Below the pieces are notes generated by a model that saw only the letters and a program-made list of their open reading frames with translations, searched no databases and was not told where the DNA came from. A stretch of 64,000 bases of DNA, taken from positions 239,964 through 303,963 of the forward strand of contig NMRA01000192.1 of the NCBI GenBank assembly GCA_002633005.1, in the 5' to 3' direction. Below, one piece after another: positions 47,786-60,700 of this stretch (positions are counted from its first letter, which is position 1; every line of letters starts with the position of its first letter). This DNA is from Phoronis australis. Taxonomy: Eukaryota; Phoronida; Phoronidae. Made by a program: the position numbers and the translations under genes.

Positions 47786-48046
47786 CACATCTAAAAGACC
47801 GCTCACGGAGGGATGGCCCAGTGTTGGATTCGATTACTTCTATTTTCCAGTTTTTGTAAAATCGCACAACGGCATTCATGATGAGGAAGCTCACTTCTTG
47901 CAGGATTACGAGACGATGGAATGATATGTCACTCTGGCTTTCATCGTAGGTGTCTCATTTCAGATGAAACAATGTCTCGTTGTGGCGGATCGGCAGAACA
48001 GTCCATATGTCCCTACCTACATGTAAATCCTACACTGCCAAGTATT

Positions 48047-48378
48047 TACAAGGGGTTCTGCAAGTTCATTCCTCACTTAGCACAGATTGCTGAACACTTC
48101 ACCGTGACAAGTTGACTCTCCAAACAAAGTGTTATGGAGCGAACCAGCTGAAAAAGCGTTTAGGACATTGGAAAACGTTTGGTTAACGACCCCGTATTGA
48201 AGTTGCCTAACTTGAAGAAAAGATTCTATTTGCAGTCTGATGTCGCAGGCTACGCACTTGGGACCATGAAGGTATGCCGATGCCCTTAGCTTATGATTGT
48301 CGCAAACGTTTCCACTGTTGAAAAGGAATGTTTAGCCCTGGTGTGAGCAATGGCCCATTCTCGTGTCTTATGGTCGGG
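48047..48378 (+). pseudogene. Decayed Ty3/gypsy-type reverse transcriptase/RNase H fragment
   Basis: Across frameshifts and stops one reads GFCKFIPHLAQIAEHFT, then a region resembling the W....AF..LK segment, then LKLPNLKKRFYLQSDVAGYA (RNase H start, with SD) and KECLAL. The order matches the RT thumb to RNase H of LTR retrotransposons. No LTRs, gag or integrase seen. Confidence 0.6.
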
Positions 48379-49190
48379 AATGGGTAAAGTAGTTTGTCAA
48401 ACGTTTGTCTGCTCGGTAATGACAATTAAGGATGTCACGTTCATATTCCGAAGTAATATTTAACTCTTTGTTTGTGGAACTTCCGATCTCATTTTAAGGA
48501 ACTTTGTATTTCCCCTGGTATTGTTTGTGTAGCGAAACGCATCGATTTTTATCTATGCAGGTCATGGTGTGAACGGACAATCTGTTCACATAAATGTGTT
48601 CTAAGGCCCTGGAGCTGTGGAAGTTCAATCCATAAAGTATGTTTATCAATAAAACTCTACCTTTGTTTGTTGTTGACAGGATATTTTGACGGAATTCATA
48701 ATAATTTAACAATTGCCAATACTTTGCCGTTCTGTATACAGTAGTTCAACTAAAATGAAAAAAGGTAACGTTTCTTGGGTTTTGGGGCACTCGATAGTTC
48801 CCATTCAAATCAAAAGACAAAAAACAAAAAAATGCCGTCTGGCGCTTTTGGATCTCGCGGCTGAAGTTCGACAAAAACGCTGCCGGAGCGTTTCATTTTT
48901 GCCCTAAACAATTTAACCTTGCGTTTTGGCTCAGACTCAGAAGTCTCACTTTTTATCCGTATGCCAGGGATGCAAAATAACACTGTCTCTTTGTTATGAA
49001 TAGTGTTATTTTCCAGAGTCCGTTTTCTCTAGTAACGCAGCATTCGTAATAATATGTTACGACGCCTTTTGTTTATGGTAACACACGCCAAATCTCAAGT
49101 ATCAGTATCACTGCAACTAATGTATTGAGCTATCCACGGCATATTTCAAATCTACACAATAATAATTTGCCTATTTGATCTAACAGAACA

Positions 49191-49528
49191 TTCTTATATC
49201 CAAAGTTGGGATAGGTATTGGGTTTATTAGTTTCACATTCTTGTAAATGTCACTCCATCCTGGTTTTTGCTGAATATTTGTATCAAACGGCACCAAAAAT
49301 CCATTTAAAAATTGATGAATATGTACATTTATAATTTTGGATGAATGGTTTACTAAATTCTTATCTGCAAAATTGGAATAGGTATTGGGTTAATTAGTTT
49401 AGAACTTTTTTGTAAACGTCACTACATCCTGATTTTTTCAGTGCTGAAGTATTTTTTCAAACGGCACCAAAAGTCCATTTAATTTATGAATATGTGTAAT
49501 TTTGGATGAATGATTACATAAAATTATT
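49191..49528 (+). repeat. Two-unit tandem repeat of about 170 bases
   Basis: Both units contain TTCTTAT..., GGAATAGGTATTGGGTT-type sequence, TCAAACGGCACCAAAA, TCCATTTAA and ATTTTGGATGAATG in the same order, with moderate divergence. Confidence 0.75.
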
Positions 49529-49915
49529 CGCACAACTCTGGGGGGTTTATGTTTTCTAAAATCTTTGTCTTTAACAGGGATCATTATTTCGAATCATTGA
49601 AACCATTTTCCTGCTGGTGTAACCAGTCATCTATACATTGTTTCTGGTTTATATCCTTTTTGTTACCATTTTAACAAATATTAATTGACATTACACGCTT
49701 TAACTAGTTAAAGCAGTTGACTAGTTAGCGGATTAACAAGTATATGACGGGTTTAACCGTAACATGTTTTTTATCATTTACAATTAAGATATTTATGAGC
49801 TTGTCAGATATGAAAGATACTAAATAGTATGAAATAAATTATTTATCTTTTGCTTCCGGTATAATTGTTCAGCGTCAAAAGCTCATGATGTAGTTCTTAT
49901 GTAATTCGGTCAAAA

Positions 49916-49987
49916 ATGGCGGAGTTGCTAAAAGTTTGTGACAGTAAAGAAGGTGACGCTCCTAGCGTGAAAAATATACTGTCTCAG
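49916..49987 (+). CDS. Candidate upstream first exon of kinase gene 2
   Basis: ATG in good context (aaaATGGCG) opens 24 codons, MAELLKVCDSKEGDAPSVKN followed by ILSQ, ending in phase 0 at CAG before GTATGT. A usable acceptor (TATTTTACAG, 51588) just before gene 2's own ATG continues the same frame, so a 28-residue N-terminal extension is possible. Gene 1 shows no equivalent, so this may instead belong to a separate, broken gene. Confidence 0.35.
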
Positions 49988-50654
49988 GTATGTCATTTTG
50001 GTATCGTATTGGACATCAGGTGGTGCTTGATCATTTGGATACATTTTAAGGACATTGGAAATCTGCTAATTTTTGGATTGCACCAAGATGGCTTTAAGTT
50101 ACACCGGCAGCCGGCCGGCTAACCAAATCGCCCAATTGCAAGCAGATGATTCTTTGTTTGGCATTGTTTGGGGCCATTAGACCGTGAAATATTTAAAAAA
50201 TAGATGAATTTTGTCGGATGAAGTTTTCGGTGATAACAGTTCAAAAATGACTTCGGTTGTAGATAATAAACATTCCACACTCAGTCATAAATTGCATAGC
50301 ACGAAGCAATACCTGAACCAACGAATGCAGACAACTTTCACCGCAAACTCTGCAGCGCGTGTCGGTCGAGGTTGGCATTCTGTGCCTAGCTTTTATGGTT
50401 TCTGCCACAGCATTTTATTTCAAGTGGCTCATCGGCAAAACTACGCAGGCTTCGTACCACCGCAGATTACACCTGCCAATCAAAACTTTATTATTGTTGT
50501 ACAAGGAGCAGGGTTATAAGAGAATGTTATTATAAATACAGTACAATAGTACATGTATATACCATTGTTGACCTTTTCTTGTGGATTAGCATTGTGCGTG
50601 TGATACGCCAAAAAACCCACTTTACATACATGTATAAATGTACCCTTTGCCATG

Positions 50655-50917
50655 CATGCGCGCACTCAGGAGAGTGGTGCTCGGGGGAGGGGGGCGAATG
50701 AGCCCCCCCCCCCCCATTTGGCGAAGTGGGCAAAAAGGTCCACCTCAGAGAAACAAAAAGTCCGAGAAAACGAGACAAATGTTCACTAAGAAAGACGCAC
50801 AGTTCATAGTTCTGAAGGGTGGTATCCCGTTTCTTTAGTCCTCTCGATTTTTGTCAGCAAAAGGTCCACATCGACAGAAATTCGAGCCCCCCATTTTCAA
50901 GGCTGGGTGCGCGCATG
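50655..50917 (+). mobile_element. MITE family M1, copy 3
   Basis: Ends CATGCGCGCACTCAGG and GGGTGCGCGCATG; interior CATTTGGCGAAGTGGGCAAA and CAGAGAAACAAAAAGTCCGA. Flanked on both sides by CCATG, a possible target-site duplication. A C homopolymer lies near the left end. Confidence 0.78.
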
Positions 50918-51218
50918 CCATGGCATTATTTGTTGACACAAAAGTGCGCAACACCGCCGTTTAGGCATAAATGAACTCACGGACGCAACGGAGTTATACA
51001 GGTGAAAGTGAAAGTGCATATTTTAAAACTTAAACTTGATTTACTTTTTAATGATATCGGTTAAACTTACACATTTATTTATCTTAGTTTACAGATCGTG
51101 CTAGCTAGTTAAATTTCGTGGGAAGTGCGCTTGTTGCAAGTCGAATTTGACTGTTCTAGACAGATTAAAAATACGTGACGTCACTCAAATACGGGGAAAT
51201 CCATAATGATTTGATTCT

Positions 51219-51228
51219 GGGATTTTCC
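51219..51228 (+). promoter_or_regulatory. kappaB-like site GGGATTTTCC upstream of kinase gene 2
   Basis: The same decamer as in the two gene 1 promoters, here about 370 bases before the ATG. No strong TATA box was seen between them. Confidence 0.35.
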
Positions 51229-51597
51229 CCAGCAAAGACGTTTCGATCCGACACCGAGCAGGAAATAGCTTGGCAAAAGTGAGCATATTGCACTTGTTCT
51301 TATTTCAATATTCGACTAATTTTCTAAGTTGGCGTTGGTTGACCCACGGGTATGTTTTTGAGAATTGTGCAAGCGTACATATATTTGCACGTACAGCCGT
51401 TGTATTCGCGGTCTATGCCACCGAAGTAAAACTATTAATATAGGTCACTGATGAAGATACCAATTTTTTCCAGTGACTCATGGGAAAGATGCAGAATTGT
51501 TTAGTAAATTCACGCTGTTGGGTTTATGAAATTATGCGAATAAGGTAAACGTCGTGATTATCACAGCAATTCGAATTGTATTTTACAGTTACTGATC

Positions 51598-51738
51598 ATG
51601 GCGGAGGCTGACCAGTCAGCTTGGTTTTCCATCGGGAACTATTCAGTTAACCTGCTAGACAAACTGGGTCAAGGTGCCTTTGGAATAGTGTACACGGGAA
51701 AACAAAATCCCACTGACCGTAAGGTGGCAGTCAAAGAG
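51598..51738 (+). CDS. Kinase gene 2, exon 1 (N-lobe start)
   Basis: 47 codons: MAEADQSAWFSIGNYSVN then KLGQGAFGIVYTGKQ and VAVKE; donor GTGAGT, phase 0. Confidence 0.83.
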
Positions 51739-54700
51739 GTGAGTTGATATGAGAAGATGTACACAACGAATTTTGGATTTTTGTTTTTTTTTTAATTTTT
51801 ACATTGTGCAAAAGTTTTATTATTCATTTACAAGTTCGTGACAAAACGGAATTGGCTTGAAAAGTGCACTCATTTTTTAAAATGGTTAAAACCATATTTC
51901 TGAAAATTCCTTGAGCTATAGGGCTGTTTCCTTGAGCTATAGGGCTGTTAGTCAGGCTTGAATGGTACTGGTGCATGTAGCTCATTGCTGAAATCTGGAA
52001 GCTTAGACCACAAATTGGCCAAATATCACACCACCACACAGAGCTCCTTTGCCAAAATGCCCAATAGACCAAGCAGACCTACATTTAAGTCTGAGAAGCA
52101 TTCACATTATTAGAAAATAGCTCAACTGTTGCAAACACCAATTGAAAATTTGGTTATTTTGCGAGAGAAAGTACTGTCTGGTGTCTTTTTACCATGTTTA
52201 TTAGAATTGGAACATTATGTGTACAGATTTCCAGTAAAAGCTCACCAAAAATATCACGTGAAAACTGGGAAACTTTGAATTCGCTTATCTCAGCTCATTA
52301 TTTCTCAGTAGTGGGAATACGTTCAAGTTTATTTCTCAGCTATATCTCACTTTAATGAATTGTTACGGAATGAAAAATTGAAATCTAATACAAATAAACT
52401 CCAAATCCGTGCCAGTGATTTCATTTAAATTGATTATAACTTAAGTTACTTTCATGTGAAGATGGAATTTTGACTGAATGTTGTGCATGTGCCAAATCTC
52501 AGAAACCAAGTATAACAAACAGTATGTCATGATGGCGATATGGCCATAATTTTGTATTGGTCCACCTAAATAAGACTATTGGAAGATTCTAAAATTTGTC
52601 ACAGCATATTTTGGAAATGCCATCATGAAAAAATAATCTTTTTGGAAAATTTATATTTTTTATTAAAAAACAGTCACTTGAAAACAAATTTCCTTGCTTT
52701 TCCTCAACTTGTGGTTTATATTTAAGACGACATATACTAAAGTTTACACATTTTAAAGAAGAACGTGCGGGAAACAAACAGTGTACCAACATGTACCTCC
52801 CTAGCGGTTACAGCGGGAATTATGTTTATTGTGGAGTCGCTTCAGATTACGGCGACTAGACTAGTACTGACACATGTACACCGACTGTCACGTTACAAGC
52901 CATATCCTCTGCATGCAGTTCCAGCTATTCATTCTGCATACTAACGCCAACACATGTATTGTATCCCATGCTGATATATAGAATGAATTCCGTAGACGGA
53001 ATAATCTCGCAAAGGAATATGCTGGTGTGGTCACTAGCTTTCTTTGCTTGCAATGCAAAGGGACAGCTTTTTTATAATGTCTATTGCGAAATCTTCGATA
53101 CAATGAATATACATAACCCAGAAAGCGCCAAGAGGCATTATATCTGGGTTAAAAAAATACAAAGAAATCTATATACAATTATTTTGCACAAATACATAAA
53201 AAAGAAATCTGTATACAATTATTTTTACACAAATACATAAATTAAAAAAAAATGTTAAGATTACAGTGACATTTGATCACGAAAGTAAATAAATCATTTT
53301 CATACACATTTATACAATTCTATCCACTCACACAAAGAGATTTAACATTAAAAAGAAATTTTGATACTATTTCGAATAAAACCTTATTTTCAAAGGGACA
53401 ACTTGTGAAGCCATGCGCTTTTCCCAGTCCAGGTTGTCCCAAACACTTACACGCCTGATTTTCAGGGTAACAGATGCGGTATACATTGTAAAATGAAATG
53501 AGAACGATACTGCACCCTTGAAGATTTTGGTTAAGAATAATCATGATTTATTTCTTATCTGGGTGAAATACTTATTGAGTTATGACTCTTCCCCACTTCA
53601 AATTTCCCGGTTTGCGCTGTTCTTCGTTGAATCCACCTAAGTCATTGGCATTTTCACAGTTTGCTACTGATTTTTCTAAGTACACCTGTACTGTTTCTAA
53701 ACTTTTCTTTCTCGATTGAAAGTGACATCATATCAGTTTTACGGCTAGATGAATGTTGGATGAGACTAACAATGAGTAATTAGTGTCGACGTTATTAGCT
53801 TTGTGACCATGGGTTTGTTTCATGAAATGTAAGTCAAAAATTAAATCCTACACTCCACATAATTATTTTTCTGAAAAATTATTAAATCTCAGTTGAACAA
53901 AAGCGTGACGTTTCTGACAAAATACACATAGTTTCTAGTTACTGAAATAATTGAGATCCAAAATTTTACTCAGTTTAGAAAGTATGAAGTGTGTAAGTTG
54001 GTCTTTTACTTGAAGAAGACTTTTTAGTACGAAACAGACCTCAGAACTATTAAATAACAAAATCCGTTGTGTTTTGGTGCTTTTAGTCGCAAAATACAGT
54101 AGTATGAACCGTGAGGGTTGCCGGTTTGTCGCTCACTTTTCTCGCTGGTGATGTCCCTTTCAGGTCAGGCAGGCTTACTACCTGGTGACTAACTGTAACT
54201 GCAACTCCTGTTATTCAATAAAAGATAACATATAACAGTACACAGTTCTTATAGTTAAGAAGAGAACTTGAACTCAGGTCATGAAGCGACTTGATGCTTG
54301 ACCCAATTTCTAATAATGTACATGTAGTGCTAAACCGGCCGAGTTCAGTGAAAGGGACAAAACAATGCGAGACGCGGTTGGACATTTTCTTGATTCGTGG
54401 ATGACAATGGCATGGTGATCGCTGAGAATTTTCTCGGCGTTAAACTACCGTACAAGAACACAGAAACATTGCACCCCCCCCCCCCCCCCCNCCCCCATTC
54501 TAGCGACACAAGGCCAATTGTGATGCTAGTGAGTGAGTGCAGTGAGCTTGAGTTTTTTGAAGATCATGGTTGTAGACGGTTTCTGATTAATTTATGCTTG
54601 GAGGGAGATATATTTACACGTACAAAAACGGTTTGTAATTGAATACGGCTTTTATACACAGAAATTGACTCTTAGTCGTCCAGACAAAACATTTAAATGT

Positions 54701-57700
54701 CAAAACAGGTGCCCGGATTGTGGTGTCTTTCAGCTTTGCTACATAACTTAGAATATACGGACACGATTTTTTCATAGATTTAACTTCAAGAACGTATTTC
54801 TTTTTGCATAGACCATAGGATATTTTCCCAACATTTCCTAGAATGGTTTTGTCGGTTGCAGGTTAAGATAGAAGACGAAAGGGGTGGCTGCATAGCAGCA
54901 CGGGAGCTGAAAAATCTTCAAAGGTTGCCGGAGCATGAAAATCTCGTAGCCTTTTTGGATTTTCACTTTGCTCGCAACGCCATCTGGATGGTGATGGAGT
55001 ACTGTGACATGGGCGACTTGGCGGAGTACTATCAAAAGTACAAGCCGATACACATTGCAACCAACGTCTCGTTCATGTGTCAGATTGCCTCAGCCATTGC
55101 ACACATGCATTCTCTGCCCGAACCTATAGTTCACAGAGATCTCAAACCAGCTAACATCTTGGTGAAGTATTGTGGGGACAAGCCGGTTGTCAAGGTAAGT
55201 AGGCTTAAATTCGTCTTTTTAGGCTCAGTAATACCAGTTCGGAATACTGTGTTAATGTTCCGGTGTAATTGTTTTGTTTCATTTAGTAAATTAACGCCAG
55301 GTTATACTATATAGGATTTTCACTTGGCAGCGGATTTGTCTTTGGTAGCTTAGAAATTTCGTATTCCATACTTGAATTTTACCTTTTTAATAAAACGATC
55401 AAATGTGCGTCATCTGCTTCTGTAGACACATAAACGTGTAAAATGATAGATTACAAGCTTTTGTGTTACATGTAAATATGCTTTACAGTAATATTAGTTT
55501 TTCACGTACATGTAGAACAAAGTTTAATTGAGAGATTTTTTCAGTGTGCCCAGTGGAAACCAGTTGTTACAACGGTTTAGGAAATGCAGGAATAAATATT
55601 GCACCTATCGCGGGTTGAACTTTTGAAGCAGTCGACCATGGTAGAAATGAGCTCAAATTAGCAAAGCTCCAGCACTTCTGATAGCTTAGGGTTTCGAGAA
55701 ACCCCGGTCAAGAATGTATCCCTTGTTGGCAATCCCGGGCCCGCTGACACTGGTGTGGCAATGAGCCAAATCGATTTGTGCATGTACTGCGGCACATTTA
55801 CATGCTGGTAATGATTCGGTGTCGTAGCTCCCAGGAAGGCCCGTACGTCATTTAACATCAGGAACCCATGTCGGATCTTCGCGTGGAGTGCTTGAAACTT
55901 GATCGGCCATGGATGTCGCTTACAACTAGGAGCCCCTGCATAATGCTAACTGGGGCACGTATTTTTGTGGGCATAATCAGTTCAGACGCACGCATACACA
56001 CACGCATACACACATGCATATTGGGGTCCTCAGGGTACTAGTGGCTTAATTCTCAGCATCGTTAACCTCATGGATCCGCCACTTGCGTGTAAACGTTCAC
56101 TGCAAGATTGTAAAAACTTTCAGGTAACAGACTTTGGTATGGCGAAGATTAGTCCAAAAGCGGCAGATTTAACAAAGACGTACATGATGACGACTAGGTG
56201 CGGGACCCCTGCCTTCATGGCTCCTGAGCAATGCTTACAGCAAAGAGAAGGTTATTCGGCCAGCGTCGACGTATTTGCGATGGGACTCATTCTGTTAGGC
56301 ATGCTGACATACGAAAAAAATAAAGATTTGGCGCCTGTCTTAGGTAAAATTGTGATAAATGAAACAGTATAAGGTTGGTGGAAATGGTGGGAGGGTGTTT
56401 TTTGGTGCGAGCATTAGCAAAATTTCAATAGGAGATTCGAGGAGAATTGAGGGTGAGGTTACGTGCGAGTAGAGCGACGATATCAGAAATATGTCCTGAA
56501 CAAGTACATATGTACATGCGTTAACTTAAGGCTGGCTCTGATACAGAACATCCAAATGCAAAGCGCGTTTGTTTGTGTCCTTGACTGGGATAAAGGTTAT
56601 TGGTAGAAGACAACTTGTTTCGACATTAACTTACATTGCGTTGTTCTCACTTCATGGTAAAACTGCCGCCTAGTCTGAGTCTTAAGTATAACAAAAGTGA
56701 GAGGATTTCATTTTTTTTTTCACAACATGCAAAATGTTAGGCTTCTTGAGATCATCAAACCAGTTTCAAGAGTTCAGTCAACATTTGAGCCGCCAGGTTC
56801 ACTTGTAGAATTTAAAGGCTGAATCCGTATGATCATTCTCTTTTTGGAAAGGACATGGTATGATGGTGCCTGTTGGTATGATATTGCAAATGGACCCAAC
56901 ACAGTCTTCAAACATTGTACCGGGTGTTAACCAGTCAGACGATACCGCTACCAAATCTTTAAAAGACCTCTTTAAAAGAATGATTGTTGCAAACCCAAAA
57001 GACAGAATGAAAGCAGCTGACGTGTCAAGAAAGCTAACGGAAATATTTGGTAAGTTATGAAACCTGCATGAAAAGTCTCTTTCAATATACTACAGTGTAT
57101 GTTCGTCTTCATCCGTGTTTCGTGTTTCTTGAACGTTATTTCCCTCTTTAAAACGTTGAATATTCCATGGTTTCCCCTCGGCCTCCCGTGCTCAATCACT
57201 TCTCTTCCTCGCACCTTTTCTCCTTCCACACCTCCTTCACACAACTCTTCTACCCGCCTCAGTCCTGCTTCCCTGCTAGCACATCATCACCTCCCCCNNN
57301 NNNNNNNNNNNNNNNNNNNNNNNNNNNNNNNNNNNNNNNNNNNNNNNNNNNNNNNNNNNNNNNNNNNNNNNNNNNNNNNNNNNNNNNNNNNNNNNNNNNN
57401 NNNNNNNNNNNNNNNNNNNNNNNNNNNNNNNNNNNNNNNNNNNTATGTGCCCGGTTGCATGGAACAGTCCCAAATAGGGACTCAACCAAGTTCCCTAAAT
57501 CTTGTTCGTATTTGTTTCGTTCTTTAGACACAGATGTAACATTTTTCTATCACTTCAACTTTAGTATGAGTTCCTCTTTGACTAACGACGTTTTCGAATA
57601 ATGTAACTAAAAACTGATCCCTTAATTCAATCAAAATAATTAGGGTTTTAATCCTTAAAATAGGGGCGTTGCATGAACACCTCCCTACTTATTTTCAATA

Positions 57701-60700
57701 GTATTGAGAATTCAACAGCTTGAGTTCACTCTCGATATTTATAAAAGCCAAACATTGACTTGGTAACGAGACTCAAACGGCAAAAGACAGGACAATCGGT
57801 GTTTTTACAGGCCCACAAATACGCAGTGGATTTAGGGAACTTAGTTGAGTCCATATTACCCTCCCCCCTCCCCATCCCCCTACAAGCCGCCCATGCCTTT
57901 TATTGAATTGTCGCGAAATAATTTGGTACATACATGTATGTTGGAATGATAGAAAGATACTAATAGCGCAAATAGAGCGTGTGACCTTTCCATGTCTTAA
58001 AGTCCCATACTGTCAACCTGTGTTAGTGCGTATTTTTCGTGACAATCAAAACTTTTAATTTCCATGAAGTCTGCGTCTGCGGTAGACAGTGATCACCGCT
58101 TCCAGCTGGCGCGGTACAGGAGACCGTGGAGCTCCTGCAGTGTATATGAGCGTCATACGCCGGAAGCTTTTCGGAGAGTTCTGCATTACACGTTGTTATA
58201 AATACATGTACATGTACCTTATGCGCATAGAGGGCAACCAAGGAGAACGTCGATGTATTTAGTACCTTCCAACACGAAGAGGTACTCCTGTTATCAAACT
58301 TTTTCTTCGAGCACTCCCTCGTTCAGTTTCCAAAATCAGTAACTCACCATTTTTAAGACTGTTCGCGACAGGTGGAATGACATAATATCCTCTGGCATGT
58401 GCAATGTAAAAATGGCGAGTTCGATTTTGGGTACTGAACGAGGGACTGTTCGAAGAAAAAGTTTGATAACGGGAATACTTCTTCGAGTTGGAAGGAATTA
58501 AATACAGCGACAGATAGTGAGTGTGAAGCATAATTCGCCGAAAAGCTTCCGGCGTATGAAGCTCCTATAGGAGCTCCACCGTCTCTACTGGGCCAGCTAG
58601 AGAGAGTGATCACTGTCTACGGTAACTGGCCTAGTAGGTGCAGGCAACAAGCTACAGTAGCCTGTGATGCATTTATGTGTGTATAAATACCATCAGCGGT
58701 TAGAGCTCTGCAAGGTTAGCAGAAGGGCCTGCGAGGGTTCGAGTCCTGGTCGGGGGCAGAAATATTTTCGGACTTATATTCATTGGGTCACGTGATGTGA
58801 TCAAAAAGATGGCGGATTGAACGGGATAAATTACTTGCAACATTTATGTGTGTATATGCATGTATATGAAATTATGTATATGCACAAACACTCAAGCTCA
58901 CGCACACGCAATCACACAGACGCAGGCACAGGCACACGCACACACACACGCACACACTGACAAGTGTATATGTTGGCGTGCCAGATTCTAAGAACATGTC
59001 AAAACAACTACGTTCTTTGTTTACAGTTCAAAAAAGGAGATCGCGTCAAGATTGACGATTGCGGTGGAGACATTAGTAAGGCGGAACGCCTTCAACATAA
59101 CTATGGCGGATGGGTACCCCTTATGGCGACCGTGAGTACATGAGCATGTGCGTTGGGGAGTTGTAAATACCTTGAGCGCAGAAATGCACCCCAACTATGA
59201 ACACACAAGTATACTTTGGCTACAGTCCTTTTTTGAGATATGCGCGATCAATGTTTGCAACTCAACATTAATGATGCACGGTGGCCGGTTTGCGGCTCCG
59301 TAAATGAATGGTTTACAGTACGCGCTGGCTATTAAGCCTTCCTGTCATTGTAGTAAGGACCTATGTCCGTTGACAATACTAAAACCGTACGTGCGTGTCT
59401 TAATGATGATTTACATTTGGTCATATATTGTATCTTTTTTACAGTGTCTTGGGAAATCTGGAGTTGTACTGGGTCGAACTTTGAACGCTGTTACTGTCAA
59501 GTTTGCTGACCGAACTAGGTAAGATGGACTGATAATACTGAGCAAAACTTCATCGAAATCCGTTAAACGTTTTAACCATTTTCTGCGATGAGAGCTTTTC
59601 CATTGGCGGATTTAAAGGGGTCAAGGAGACCATACCCCGTCCCCTAAAATTCTCCCAGATTCCATTTGGCAGTTCCGGAGTGCGAATGTCTGACGGCCAA
59701 AATCCTGATCAGTACTCTGCCTGGGCAATCCTCACTCAAAATCCTTGATCCACCCCTGTTTTCTACAAATGTTTGGCGATTTTTTACCATATGACGAACA
59801 CAACTTGCCGTGTCCTATCATTCCTAAATGCCATAATTACGTCATGACAAATTGGCAGTTCATTGTGTCTCACCACGTTCATTTGTCTTAAAGGATATAG
59901 TCGGTGAAACTGTAACAAACTCCCTTCCCTTTTGCTTTTCAGGTGGGCTTTTAATCCAGTGCTTGTAAAAAAAGTGGACGAAGATGGGAGCAGTCCTCGT
60001 GTACTTGACACGCACGACTATGGACAGGACGGGAAGAGTGACTTTAAGCGTTACGACATCGTTAGTATTGCGGGCGACAAGCAGCGCGCTGAGGCACAGC
60101 AAAAGGGGCACGGAGGATGGAATGACAAAATGACTCAGGTACTTTTCTTTTTGTGAAGTGCAAACAATCTCCACAGAGATCTTTCGTTGCCTACATCCCT
60201 AATCCTGTGCATGTGCAATGAAGGATGGAACAAAATGACTGAGGTTGTGCCTACATGTATATTTTCGTCCACACATATGCTTGGCCCTGTGCCAGACGGT
60301 TCGCATACACAGTTGGCTTTTGAGTTCACCCAAGTACTCTAAAGGCACATCGTGTACGCAATTTGCGTATAACCATCGATTTTCAAATATTCCGTGGCTA
60401 CAATAGCCGTGTGTGGAATACATGTAGACGCCTAAGGGATATCATGTTAATTTTAGTTTCCATTAACATTAACAATTTGCCTTTAATGAAAGGCAAATTA
60501 CTTGGATACTAAACCCTATTTTCATGTAGGTGGTCTCAACCAAGTCTCGTTCTGTCCCTTCCTAATGCGCTATTCAGTTGATGCCTCTCTTGAAGTGACC
60601 AAAACAAGATTTTATGCCATAGAGTGGATATCATGGCGAAGGGTGAATTGCTCTCACAGTTGTCGTGAAAGTCGCGCTTGTCACTTATCAGACTATTACA

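Larger units (their letters stand above)
42876..49915. other. Region between the two kinase genes, repeats only
   Basis: Nothing with coding support was found apart from a decayed retroelement (48047-48378). It holds a fold-back sequence (44060-44505), MITE copy 2, a TTGTA pentamer tract (45358-45402), a 34-bp tandem array, an AT-rich GTTAAC-type inverted repeat (about 46436-46760), repeat R1 copy 3 and a two-unit tandem repeat at 49191. Confidence 0.5.

Noticed and set aside
50211-50519. 102-codon plus-strand frame upstream of kinase gene 2
   Set aside because: No ATG at its start, a stop directly upstream, and no acceptor that enters the frame in a phase matching the exon at 49916.
57099-57601. 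Long ORFs across the N gap
   Set aside because: They are open only because the Ns cannot contain stops.
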